Assembly (NCBI RefSeq): GCF_029239295.1
Contig: NZ_JAQZBC010000010.1
Span: forward strand, 43,698 to 107,697
DNA: 64,000 nt
Origin: Sphingomonas sp.
Lineage (GTDB): Bacteria; Pseudomonadota; Alphaproteobacteria; Sphingomonadales; Sphingomonadaceae
Reading direction: 5' to 3'
The notes below the pieces were generated by a model. It saw only the letters and a list, made by a program, of their open reading frames with translations, was not told the origin of the DNA and ran no database searches. A program made the position numbers and the translations under genes. Shown here one piece after another: positions 8,622-16,435 of the stretch (positions are counted from its first letter, which is position 1; the number at the start of each line of letters is the position of its first letter).

Positions 8622-10253
8622 ATGTATCAATATGACCAGTATGACCAGTCGATCGTCGACGCCCGGGTGGAGGAATTCCGCGATCAGGTGAAGCGGCGCC
8701 TCGCGGGTCAGATGACGGAGGACCAGTTCAAGCCGCTGCGGCTGATGAACGGCCTCTACCTGCAATTGCACGCCTATATGCTGCGCGTCGCGGTACCCTA
8801 TGGCACGCTGAGCAGCCGGCAGATGCGGATGCTGGGGCATGTCGCGCGCAAATACGACCGCGGCTATGGCCATTTCACGACGCGGCAGAACATCCAGTTC
8901 AACTGGATCAAGCTGGAGGACGCACCCGACATCCTCGCCGAGCTGGCGACCGTCGAGATGCACGCCATCCAGACTAGCGGCAATTGCATCCGCAACATCA
9001 GTTCGGATCAGTTTGCCGGCGCCGCCGCGGACGAAGTGACCGACCCTCGTCCCTGGGCCGAGCTGCTGCGTCAGTGGTCGACGTTCCACCCCGAATTCAC
9101 TTACCTGCCGCGCAAGTTCAAGATCGCGGTGATCGCCGCGGCGGAGGATCGCGCGGCGATGCGGCTGCACGATATCGGGATCGAGCTGCTGAAGAAGGAC
9201 GGCGTGCTCGGCGCCAAGATCTTCGTCGGTGGCGGCATGGGCCGCACCCCGATGATCGCGCACGAGATCCGCGACTTCGTGACCGCCGACGAGCTGCTGA
9301 GCTACCTCGAGGCGTGCCTGCGGGTCTACAATCGCTACGGCCGGCGCGACAATATCTACAAGGCGCGGATCAAGATCCTGCTCCACGAACTGGGCCCCAA
9401 CGAATATCGTCGCCAGGTTGAGGAAGAATTCGCGCATGTGAAGACGCTGGGCATCGATCCGCCAGTGGCGGAGCTGGAGCGGATCAGCGCCTTCTTCGCA
9501 CCGCCGGCGTTCGAGAGCGGCCTGTCGGAGGACGTGGATCGCAGCGATCCCGATTTCGCCGTCTGGCTCGACCAGAATGTGAAGGCGCACAAGCAGCCGG
9601 GCTATGCGATCGTGAACGTGTCGCTGAAGCCTGTCGGGGGGATCCCCGGCGATGCCTCCGCCGACCAGATCGACGTGATGGCGGATCTGGGCGAGCGTTA
9701 TTCGTTCGACGAGCTGCGCGTGACCCATGCGCAGAACATCGTCCTGCCGCATGTGCGCAAGGCTGACCTGTATGCGGTGTGGCAGAAGTTGACCGAGGCC
9801 GGGCTGGCCGAGGCGAACCTGGACCTCATCAGCGACATCATCGCCTGCCCCGGCCTTGATTATTGCAGCCTCGCCAATGCGCGGTCGATCCCGCTGGCGC
9901 AGAAGATCGCGCAGCGCTTCAGCGATCTCGACCGGCAGCGCGACCTGGGCGAGCTGAAGCTGAAGATCTCCGGCTGCATCAACGCCTGCGGCCACCACCA
10001 TGCCGGCCACATCGGCATTCTGGGCGTCGATAAGAAGGGCAAGGAAAACTACCAGCTCTCGCTTGGCGGATCGGGCGCGGAGGACGTCAGCCTCGCCAAG
10101 ATCACCGGGCCAGGATTCGACGAGGACGGCGTGGTCGACGCGATCGAGCGCGTGACGGACCGCTTCGTGCAGGTGCGTGAGCCGGGCGAACGTTTCCTCG
10201 ACACCTATCGCCGCGTCGGCTTCGAGACGTTCAAGGAGGCGATCTATGGATAA
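8622..10253 (+). CDS. cysI: Sulfite reductase hemoprotein (nitrite/sulfite reductase family)
   Basis: Siroheme and [4Fe-4S] enzyme of 543 residues reducing sulfite to sulfide in six electrons. The cluster/siroheme cysteines are in CPGLDYCSLANARS (C-x5-C) and CINACGHHHAGHIG (C-x3-C). FTTRQNIQFNW and TSGNCIRNIS contribute to the substrate and siroheme pocket. No cysJ flavoprotein is present, so the electron donor is likely ferredoxin or the neighbouring small proteins (inference). It lies in the cobA operon and overlaps the next gene by eight bases. Confidence 0.93.
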   Translation: MYQYDQYDQSIVDARVEEFRDQVKRRLAGQMTEDQFKPLRLMNGLYLQLHAYMLRVAVPYGTLSSRQMRMLGHVARKYDRGYGHFTTRQNIQFNWIKLEDAPDILAELATVEMHAIQTSGNCIRNISSDQFAGAAADEVTDPRPWAELLRQWSTFHPEFTYLPRKFKIAVIAAAEDRAAMRLHDIGIELLKKDGVLGAKIFVGGGMGRTPMIAHEIRDFVTADELLSYLEACLRVYNRYGRRDNIYKARIKILLHELGPNEYRRQVEEEFAHVKTLGIDPPVAELERISAFFAPPAFESGLSEDVDRSDPDFAVWLDQNVKAHKQPGYAIVNVSLKPVGGIPGDASADQIDVMADLGERYSFDELRVTHAQNIVLPHVRKADLYAVWQKLTEAGLAEANLDLISDIIACPGLDYCSLANARSIPLAQKIAQRFSDLDRQRDLGELKLKISGCINACGHHHAGHIGILGVDKKGKENYQLSLGGSGAEDVSLAKITGPGFDEDGVVDAIERVTDRFVQVREPGERFLDTYRRVGFETFKEAIYG

Positions 10254-10674
10254 TCTGCTCCGCTTCCGCGACGACGAGGCACATGACGAGCCGGCGATCA
10301 CGCTGGATTCGTTCCTTGATGGCCAAACCAATGCCGGTGCGGTCCGGCTGGAGGCGGGCGACGATGCGCGCGCGCTGCTGCCCTCGCTGGGCCAGCTTGC
10401 GCTGGTCGAGGTGAGCTTCCCCACGTTCCGCGACGGGCGCGGCTATTCAGCGGCGCGGATCCTTCGCGAGGCGGGCTATACCGGGGAATTGCGCGCCGCC
10501 GGCGACGTGCTGGTCGACCAGATCCCGCACATGCGCCGCTGCGGCTTCGACAGCTTCGCGCCTGAGGCCCCCGTCGATGCCGAGACGCTGAAGCGCAGCC
10601 TCGCTCGCTACGACCACCCTTATCAGCGCGCCGCCGACCAGGCGGTGCCCGTTTGGAAGTTACGCCATGGCTAG
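10246..10674 (+). CDS. DUF934 domain protein of the sulfate assimilation operon
   Basis: A 142-residue protein containing the DUF934 core: VEVSFPTFRDGRGYSAARILRE followed by ELRAAGDVLVDQIPHMRRCGFDSF. The family is found almost only between cysI and cysH in proteobacteria. The ATG at 10246 lies inside the end of cysI and the stop overlaps the cysH start, so expression is tightly coupled on both sides. The biochemical role is unknown; a part in sulfite reductase function is inferred from linkage. Confidence 0.88.
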   Translation: MDNLLRFRDDEAHDEPAITLDSFLDGQTNAGAVRLEAGDDARALLPSLGQLALVEVSFPTFRDGRGYSAARILREAGYTGELRAAGDVLVDQIPHMRRCGFDSFAPEAPVDAETLKRSLARYDHPYQRAADQAVPVWKLRHG

Positions 10675-11425
10675 TGCTGCTCGTTGCCTCGACATGATCG
10701 ATGTCGCGCCCGCCTTCACCGCCGAGGACGCGGCGGCGATGGAGGCGCGCTTTGTCGGCGTGTCCACCCAGGACATGCTGCGCGATCTGCTCGGCGGCGA
10801 GCTGAAGGGCCGCATCGCGGCGGTTTCGTCGTTCGGAACCGAATCTGCGGTGCTGCTCCACATGGTGGCGCAGGTTGATCGCGACGTACCGGTCGTGTTC
10901 ACCAATACCCAGAAGATGTTCGGCGAGACGCTGGAATATCGTGACGAGCTATCGGAGCGGCTGGGGCTGACCGATCTGCGCGTTTTCCGCCCCGATCCGT
11001 GGCTGCTCGCCGCTAAGGATGCAAACGGGCTGCGCTGGTCCTACGACCCCGACGGCTGCTGCGACCTGCGCAAGGTGGAGCCGCTGCGCCGTGCGCTGCT
11101 GCCGTTCGACGCCTGGATATCGGGGCGCAAGGGCTTCCAGTCGGCGACGCGTACCGCGCTGCCGCGGTTCGAGGTGGACGATGGGCGGCTGAAGCTGAAC
11201 CCACTGGCCGACTGGGATCGCACCCGGCTGGAGGCGTATTTCGACGAGCATGAATTGCCGCGCCATCCGCTGGAGGCGAACGGCTATCCCTCGATCGGGT
11301 GCAAGCCGTGCACGTCCAAGGTGCAGCCGGGCGAGGATCCGCGCGCCGGCCGCTGGCGCGGCTGGGACAAGGTGGAATGCGGCATCCACGTGCCCGAAAC
11401 GCCGGGCGAAGAACCAGCCTTCTGA
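10667..11425 (+). CDS. cysH: Adenylyl-sulfate (APS) reductase-type CysH
   Basis: Thioredoxin-dependent reductase releasing sulfite from activated sulfate. The 252-residue protein shows SSFGTESAVLLH near residue 54 (PP-loop-like) and the catalytic KVECGIH (Cys238). It also has the pair Cys131-Cys132 and Cys212-x-x-Cys215. The CC...CxxC set ligates a [4Fe-4S] cluster and is the established marker of enzymes preferring APS over PAPS. It is the last gene of the cobA operon and overlaps DUF934. A later in-frame ATG (10694) is a possible alternative start. Confidence 0.93.
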   Translation: MASAARCLDMIDVAPAFTAEDAAAMEARFVGVSTQDMLRDLLGGELKGRIAAVSSFGTESAVLLHMVAQVDRDVPVVFTNTQKMFGETLEYRDELSERLGLTDLRVFRPDPWLLAAKDANGLRWSYDPDGCCDLRKVEPLRRALLPFDAWISGRKGFQSATRTALPRFEVDDGRLKLNPLADWDRTRLEAYFDEHELPRHPLEANGYPSIGCKPCTSKVQPGEDPRAGRWRGWDKVECGIHVPETPGEEPAF

Positions 11426-11433
11426 TCGGCGAC

Positions 11434-11457
11434 AGGGCGGACAAACGTCGCCGCCCT
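11434..11457. terminator. Hairpin between convergent cysH and dnaB
   Basis: AGGGCGG (11434-11440) and CCGCCCT (11451-11457) form a perfect 7-bp stem with a 10-base loop. An alternative overlapping stem CGGCGAC/GTCGCCG (11427-11453) competes with it. It lies in the 46-base gap between two convergent genes. There is no T-run, so terminator function is inferred from position. Confidence 0.4.
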
Positions 11458-11471
11458 CCCCCTCCGCGCGA

Positions 11472-12962
11472 TCAATAGCCGGCGTAGTCGCTGAAGCGGG
11501 TGACGCTGGGGTCAAACTTCATCGTCACCTTGCCGGTTGCGCCGTGACGCTGCTTGGCGATGATCAGTTCGGCAAGGCCGTACACGCGCTCCATGTCGCT
11601 TGCCCATTGCGCGTGATCCTCGAAGATCTTCGTCGCGTCGCCCTCGCTAGGGCGCTTGGGCTCCTTCGCCGCGACGTAATAATCCTCACGGAACACGAAC
11701 CACACCATGTCGGCGTCCTGCTCGATCGAGCCGGATTCGCGAAGGTCGGAAAGCTGCGGGCGCTTGTCCTCGCGCTGTTCGACCGCACGGCTGAGCTGCG
11801 ACAATGCGAGCACGGGGACGTGGAGATCCTTCGCCAGCGTCTTCAGGCCGCGGCTGATTTCCGAGATTTCCTGCACGCGGTTGCCGTCGCTCGCCTTGCC
11901 GCTGCCCGAAAGGAGCTGAAGGTAATCGACGATGACAAGGCCGATCTCGTTGTTGTGGCGGCGCTGCAGCCGGCGGACGCGCGTGTGAAGCGCGCTGATC
12001 GACAGGCCGCCAGTGTCGTCGATGAACAGCGGCAGCGTTTCGAGATCGGCGGCGGCGGCGGCAAGCTGGTGGAACTCGGCGCGGCTGATGTCGCCGCGGC
12101 GCAGCTTTTCAGAAGTGATGCGCGCTTGTTCGGCCAGGATACGCGTGGCCAGCTGGTCGGCGGACATTTCCAGGCTGAAGAACGCGACCTTTGCGCCGAT
12201 CGACTCGCTAGGCGCGATGCCGGCTTTCATGTCCATCATCCAACGCTGGGCGGCGTTGAAGGCGATGTTGGTCGCCAGCGACGTCTTGCCCATGCCCGGA
12301 CGGCCGGCGAGGATCATCAAGTCGGACCGGTGCATGCCGCCGATGCGGGCGTTCACCGTGTCGAAACCGGTGGTGATGCCTGAAACCTTGCCGCCCGAAT
12401 TGAGCGCGGTCTCGGCCATCTTCAGCGCGACCTTGGTCGCCTGCGCAAAGCTCTTGATCGCATTTTCGGTCGTGCCGTCGGCGGCGACCTTGAACAATTC
12501 CTCCTCGGCCAGCTCGATCTGGGCGCGCGGGTTAACCTCCTCCGAGGTGTCGATCGCGCGTTCGACAAGCGTACGCCCGACCGTAACCAGCGAGCGGAGC
12601 ATGGCGAGATCGTAAATCTGCTGCGCGAACTGGCGCGCGCCGATCAGGCCGGCGCCTGATCCCGTCAGCTGGGCGAGATACGCCGGGCCGCCGAGTTCAC
12701 GCATCCCCTCGTCCGCATCGAACATCGGCCGCAGCGTGACCGGTGTCGCCAGCATGTCGTTGGAGCGCAGCGTCTTGATCGCAGCGAAGATGCGGCCGTG
12801 AACGGGTTCGAAGAAATGCGCCGGCTCGATCCGGTCGACAATGTCGTCGGCGAGCCGATTGTCGATCATCATCGCGCCGAGCAGCGCGGCCTCCGCCTCG
12901 ACGTTGCGGGGCAGCTGAATAGGTTCGGCCGGAGCCGGGTTGGGGAATGCCAGAGTCGCCAT
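11472..12962 (-). CDS. dnaB: Replicative DNA helicase DnaB
   Basis: Hexameric 5'-3' helicase unwinding DNA at the replication fork and binding primase. The 496-residue product has the N-terminal DnaB domain (about residues 15-120, RNVEAEAALLGAMMIDN) and a RecA-like motor domain. Walker A is GRPGMGKT at 220-227 and Walker B is VIVDYLQLL. LSQLSRAVEQREDKRPQLSDL near the end of the motor is typical. No intein is present. It is convergent with cysH and divergent from UPF0262 across about 120 bases. Confidence 0.97.
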   Translation of the reverse strand: MATLAFPNPAPAEPIQLPRNVEAEAALLGAMMIDNRLADDIVDRIEPAHFFEPVHGRIFAAIKTLRSNDMLATPVTLRPMFDADEGMRELGGPAYLAQLTGSGAGLIGARQFAQQIYDLAMLRSLVTVGRTLVERAIDTSEEVNPRAQIELAEEELFKVAADGTTENAIKSFAQATKVALKMAETALNSGGKVSGITTGFDTVNARIGGMHRSDLMILAGRPGMGKTSLATNIAFNAAQRWMMDMKAGIAPSESIGAKVAFFSLEMSADQLATRILAEQARITSEKLRRGDISRAEFHQLAAAAADLETLPLFIDDTGGLSISALHTRVRRLQRRHNNEIGLVIVDYLQLLSGSGKASDGNRVQEISEISRGLKTLAKDLHVPVLALSQLSRAVEQREDKRPQLSDLRESGSIEQDADMVWFVFREDYYVAAKEPKRPSEGDATKIFEDHAQWASDMERVYGLAELIIAKQRHGATGKVTMKFDPSVTRFSDYAGY

Positions 12963-13081
12963 CAGGCGTCTGCGTCTACCCCGGATCGGTGCACGCGGGA
13001 ACCGGCGGGACGCACAATCCTGTGGACGAGATTGTCGCAGGCGAGATTGTCGGGGCCGCCGTTGGCCAGTATCGCATCCCG

Positions 13082-13564
13082 ATGGCCGATCCGCGGATCA
13101 TCGATATCGAATTGGACGAACGCACGATCCTGTGGCGATCGGCCGATATCGAGCAGGAACGGCGGATCGCGATCTTCGATTTGATCGAGGGCAATTATTT
13201 CGCTCCGCAAAAGCAGCACCCCGATGGCTATGCCGGCCCCTACAAGCTGGCCCTGTCGGTGGAGGAAGGCCGGCTGATCCTTCAGATCAAGCGTGAGGAT
13301 GGCAGCCCGCTGGAGGCGCACATCCTGGGAATGGCGCGTTTCCGCCGTCCGATCCGGGATTATTTCGCGATCTGCGACAGCTATTTTCAGGCCATCCGCC
13401 AGTCGACGCCGCAGCAGATCGAAACCATCGATATGGCCCGTCGCGGGATTCACAACGAAGCGGCGGAGTTGCTGAAGGATCGTCTGGCGGGCAAGATAGA
13501 GCTCGATTTCGATACCGCACGCCGGCTGTTCACGCTGATCTGCGTGCTTCACATCAAAGGTTAA
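13082..13564 (+). CDS. UPF0262 family protein
   Basis: A 160-residue cytoplasmic protein of the alphaproteobacterial UPF0262 family. Visible blocks are MADPRIIDIELDERTI, RRIAIFDLIEGNYF, FRRPIRDYFAICDSY, IDMARRGIHNEAAELL and FDTARRLFTLICVLH, which match the family end to end. The ATG at 13082 gives the usual start; an open frame reaches back to 12947 but the extra residues look unlike the family. Function is unknown. The next gene begins five bases after its stop. Confidence 0.88.
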   Translation: MADPRIIDIELDERTILWRSADIEQERRIAIFDLIEGNYFAPQKQHPDGYAGPYKLALSVEEGRLILQIKREDGSPLEAHILGMARFRRPIRDYFAICDSYFQAIRQSTPQQIETIDMARRGIHNEAAELLKDRLAGKIELDFDTARRLFTLICVLHIKG

Positions 13565-13569
13565 ATGTC

Positions 13570-14244
13570 GTGTTTCGGTTGAGGCGTTTCCTGCTGCTCG
13601 TCGGCGTGCTTGTCGTCGGCGCCCTCTTCGCATGGCGCGCGGCGGTGCAATGGCACCCGTCGGTTGCAGACTATGCCGTGCAGGGCGTCGACGTCAGCGA
13701 CACCAACGGCGCCGTCGAATGGAAGGTCGTTGCCGGGGGCGGCGCCGATTTCGCTTATGCCACCGCCACCCATGGGGCGACGCGGCGCGACCAGCGGTTC
13801 GGCGAGAATTGGGATGGCATCGCCAACGCCGGGATGCGGCGCGGCGCGGTACATCGCTGGTCGCTGTGCGATCCGGCGATCGACCAGGCCAATGCGTTCA
13901 ACACGGTCGTTCCGCGAACCGACGACGCGCTGCCCGCGGCGATCGATTTCGACTATTCGGAAGACTGCACTTCCCGCCCTGATCCCGCGACACTGATCGA
14001 GGACGTGCGCAGCGCCGCCGCGTTGATAGAGGCGCATACAGGGAAACCCGTGCTGCTGCGCGTATCGCGCGCGTTCGAACGCGATTATGACCTCGCCAGC
14101 GCGCTGCCACGCCCGGTATGGGCGAGCGGATTTTTCTTCATGCCCGATTACGCTGCTCGGCCGTGGCGCATGTGGCGGGCGAGCGACATACGGCGGATCG
14201 ACGGTATCGACGGTCCCGTGAACTGGAACGTGGCAGCATCATGA
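13570..14244 (+). CDS. GH25-like (lysozyme-fold) membrane-anchored protein
   Basis: A 224-residue protein with an N-terminal membrane segment (about residues 6-24), then QGVDVSDTNGAVEWKVV, which matches the opening strand of GH25 muramidases (GIDVS..NG.IDW..V). AAIDFDYSEDC sits where the family has its D-x-E catalytic pair, so the acidic residues are shifted relative to the canonical motif. GTG start five bases after UPF0262. The stop overlaps cdd by ATGA. A periplasmic cell-wall role is likely; activity is uncertain because of the altered motif. Confidence 0.72.
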   Translation: MFRLRRFLLLVGVLVVGALFAWRAAVQWHPSVADYAVQGVDVSDTNGAVEWKVVAGGGADFAYATATHGATRRDQRFGENWDGIANAGMRRGAVHRWSLCDPAIDQANAFNTVVPRTDDALPAAIDFDYSEDCTSRPDPATLIEDVRSAAALIEAHTGKPVLLRVSRAFERDYDLASALPRPVWASGFFFMPDYAARPWRMWRASDIRRIDGIDGPVNWNVAAS

Positions 14245-14699
14245 ACGACGAAGCAAGCACCCTGATCGACCTGGCACGCGCCGCCGCGCTTCACGCGCAC
14301 GCGCCTTATTCCAACTTCGGCGTCGGCGCCGCGGTTCTGCTGTCAGACGGACGGGTGGTGAGCGGCGCCAATTTCGAGAACGCCAGCTACGGCCTGTCGC
14401 TGTGCGCTGAAACGGTTGCGATCGCCACGGTCAATGCGCAGGGCCGCCTCGCGGATGTCGTCGCGATCGGCGTGGTCGGCGGCATGATCCGCGACGGCGC
14501 AATTGCTGGCACCGATGTGGTGCGCCCGTGCGGACGCTGCCGACAGGTGATCAACGAGGCGGCGCAGATCGGCGGTCGCGATGTCCGCGTGCATTGCGCG
14601 GGGGCGCAAGGCGATGCGCTGACCAGCTATCGCTTGTCCGAATTGCTGCCGGACGCTTTCGGCCCTGCCGATCTGGGCATCACCGCGCGACGTGATTGA
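14241..14699 (+). CDS. cdd: Cytidine deaminase
   Basis: Zinc hydrolase converting cytidine and deoxycytidine to uridine forms in pyrimidine salvage. The 152-residue protein has the homotetrameric-type layout: APYSNFGVGAAVL near residue 21, zinc ligand and proton shuttle in CAET (Cys55, Glu57), and PCGRC supplying Cys97 and Cys100. The start overlaps the previous stop by ATGA. It is the last gene of the UPF0262 run and is convergent with the SDR gene. Confidence 0.94.
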   Translation: MNDEASTLIDLARAAALHAHAPYSNFGVGAAVLLSDGRVVSGANFENASYGLSLCAETVAIATVNAQGRLADVVAIGVVGGMIRDGAIAGTDVVRPCGRCRQVINEAAQIGGRDVRVHCAGAQGDALTSYRLSELLPDAFGPADLGITARRD

Positions 14700-14707
14700 C
14701 CGACCTG

Positions 14708-14737
14708 CCGGCCGCCCGCCGATGCGGAAACGGCCGG
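14708..14737. terminator. Hairpin between convergent cdd and SDR genes
   Basis: CCGGCCG (14708-14714) pairs with CGGCCGG (14731-14737) around a 16-base loop in the 50-base gap between two convergent genes. A bidirectional terminator is inferred; no T-run is seen. Confidence 0.35.
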
Positions 14738-14749
14738 TGAAGGTTCTGC

Positions 14750-15529
14750 TCAGCCGAGCGCGTTGGCGCCGGCGTCACCCAGGTCGCTGCCACCATCGAC
14801 GTTCAGGATCGCGCCGGTGACATATTTCGCCGCCGGGCTGGACAGCCACAGCGCGGCTTCGGCGACGTCCGCCTTGGTGCCATAGTCGCGAAGCGCCAAT
14901 CGGCCCTTGATCTGCGCCTCGCGCGCCGGATCGCCGCCGAGCCGCTTCATCCCCTCGGTATCACCGATCGGCCCCGGCGAAATGCCGTTCACGCGGATAC
15001 CGGCAGGGCCCCATTCGAGCGCCAGGCACTTCGTCACCATGTTGACGCCTGCCTTCGCAGCGCAGGCGTGGATCTGGAACGCCGAGGGATGCACCGCCTG
15101 CCCCGCAGTGATCGCGATCAGCGAGGCGCCCGGCTTCGTCAGGTGATCGTAGCTCGCGCGAAACACGTTGAACGTGCCCAACAGGTCGATGTCGACCACG
15201 GTCTTGAACGCATTGGCCGACAGCTTCACCGCAGGCGCGAGGAAATTGCCCGCGGCGCCGGAGATCAGAACGTCGACCGGGCCGAACTTCGCCGTCGCCT
15301 GCGCATAGGCTGCCTCCAGCCCTTCATAGTCGCGCACGTCGCATGCGATCCCCAGCGCCTCAGCGCCGGCGTCACGGATACCCTGCGCCGCGGCCTCGAT
15401 CTTGTCGGCGCTGCGGCTCAGCACCGTCACCTTCGCGCCAGCACGCGCGAAGCTGTGTGCGATCTCCAGATTGATGCCGCTGGATGCACCCGCGACGAAC
15501 ACGTGCTTGCCGGAATAATCCTGGCTCAT
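14750..15529 (-). CDS. 2,4-dienoyl-CoA reductase-like SDR
   Basis: A 259-residue short-chain dehydrogenase with the nucleotide motif AGASSGIN near residue 13. In place of the usual Tyr-x-x-x-Lys it reads HACAAK with Lys159 and Ala at the Tyr position, followed by EWGPAGIRVNGISPGPIGDTEG. This Tyr-less site and the SPGPIxxTEG block are features of the peroxisomal-type 2,4-dienoyl-CoA reductases (DECR2). These use Lys and an acidic residue to reduce conjugated dienoyl-CoAs. It probably serves unsaturated acyl-CoA degradation with the neighbouring dehydrogenases. A perfect palindrome lies 18 bases upstream of the start. Confidence 0.82.
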   Translation of the reverse strand: MSQDYSGKHVFVAGASSGINLEIAHSFARAGAKVTVLSRSADKIEAAAQGIRDAGAEALGIACDVRDYEGLEAAYAQATAKFGPVDVLISGAAGNFLAPAVKLSANAFKTVVDIDLLGTFNVFRASYDHLTKPGASLIAITAGQAVHPSAFQIHACAAKAGVNMVTKCLALEWGPAGIRVNGISPGPIGDTEGMKRLGGDPAREAQIKGRLALRDYGTKADVAEAALWLSSPAAKYVTGAILNVDGGSDLGDAGANALG

Positions 15530-15546
15530 GGCTTTCCCCTCCGTAC

Positions 15547-15562
15547 CATAACTATAGTTATG
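15547..15562. promoter_or_regulatory. Perfect 16-bp palindrome between divergent SDR and luxR genes
   Basis: CATAACTATAGTTATG reads the same on both strands. It is AT-rich in a GC-rich region, lies 18 bases before the SDR start and 95 bases before the LuxR-type start, and overlaps TATAGT-like -10 material. It is a strong candidate operator for a dimeric regulator controlling the dienoyl-CoA reductase gene. Which protein binds it is not known. Confidence 0.55.
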
Positions 15563-15656
15563 CCCTTACATCGCGTGATCCGCGATCGAGCGCAAGACCC
15601 GCCCTTGTCCGCATCCCGGCGGGCGGCTAGCGCAGCGGCAGGGAGCGGGAGCGCAC

Positions 15657-16403
15657 ATGCAGTCGGATCGATCGGCAGCCTTGTCGTGGGAGGATGTGGA
15701 CGCGCTCGCCGCCGAGGCAGTGGCGCTCGGCGAGCGCGCCGGGCTGCCCTATCTCGCGGCGCAGAGCGACCTGGGCGATCCCGTGCCGATGGCCGACCGC
15801 GACGGCCGCGCCTATGCCGAACGGATGCCATGGGTGTGTGTGACCGACACCTATTGGCGCAACCGCAGCCTGGCGCTGCGATCAAGCTTTCTCCACGCCG
15901 CGCGCATCTTTGCCGAGCCGATCTGGTATGCCGACGGACGGCTGGGTTCGTGGCGCCCGACCGGCCTGCTCGATGCGATCGATTGTTCGCGGGTGACGCA
16001 GGAGTTCGGCTTCACCGGCGCGGTGATCGCGCCCGTTCACCTGGCCGGGGGACAGGTGGGAACTGTGCTGTGGGTCGCGACCGCACCGGTCGACATGCCG
16101 GCGATCTTCGCCACCTGGGCCGAGCCGATGTTCGCGCTCGCCTATCGCCTGCTGGCGGCGCACACCGAACTGACCATGCGCCGCGTGCGGACGCCGCCAG
16201 GGCAATTGTCCGCGCGCGAGGCGCAATGCGTGCGCTGGGCGGCGGCGGGGAAGACCAATGCCGAGATTGGCACCATCCTGTCGCTCTCGGTCTCGACCGT
16301 CCGCTTCCACCTGCGCAACGCGGCGGAAAAGCTGGGCGCCACGACGCGCGCGCGGATGATCCAGATCGCGACCGGCCACGGCTTCCTCGGCCCGCACGCC
16401 TGA
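15657..16403 (+). CDS. LuxR-type transcriptional regulator with N-terminal ligand domain
   Basis: A 248-residue regulator with an N-terminal domain (about residues 25-170) of the autoinducer-binding layout and a C-terminal GerE/LuxR helix-turn-helix at 182-240 (LSAREAQCVRWAAAGKTNAEIG ... STVRFHLRNAAEKLG). The classical Tyr/Trp and Asp-Pro residues of acyl-homoserine lactone pockets are not obvious: the region reads TDTYWRN and FAEPIWY. No luxI homologue is near, so it is a LuxR solo. Its ligand may be a substrate or an intermediate of the adjacent acyl-CoA genes (inference). Confidence 0.82.
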   Translation: MQSDRSAALSWEDVDALAAEAVALGERAGLPYLAAQSDLGDPVPMADRDGRAYAERMPWVCVTDTYWRNRSLALRSSFLHAARIFAEPIWYADGRLGSWRPTGLLDAIDCSRVTQEFGFTGAVIAPVHLAGGQVGTVLWVATAPVDMPAIFATWAEPMFALAYRLLAAHTELTMRRVRTPPGQLSAREAQCVRWAAAGKTNAEIGTILSLSVSTVRFHLRNAAEKLGATTRARMIQIATGHGFLGPHA

Positions 16404-16435
16404 GCGCGGCGCCGTCGCCCTGACAGGAGCGTCAG

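Noticed and set aside
8019..10424. An 801-codon minus-strand open frame
   Set aside because: It lies opposite cobA, DUF2849 and cysI, which carry clear active-site signatures; the antisense product is low complexity.
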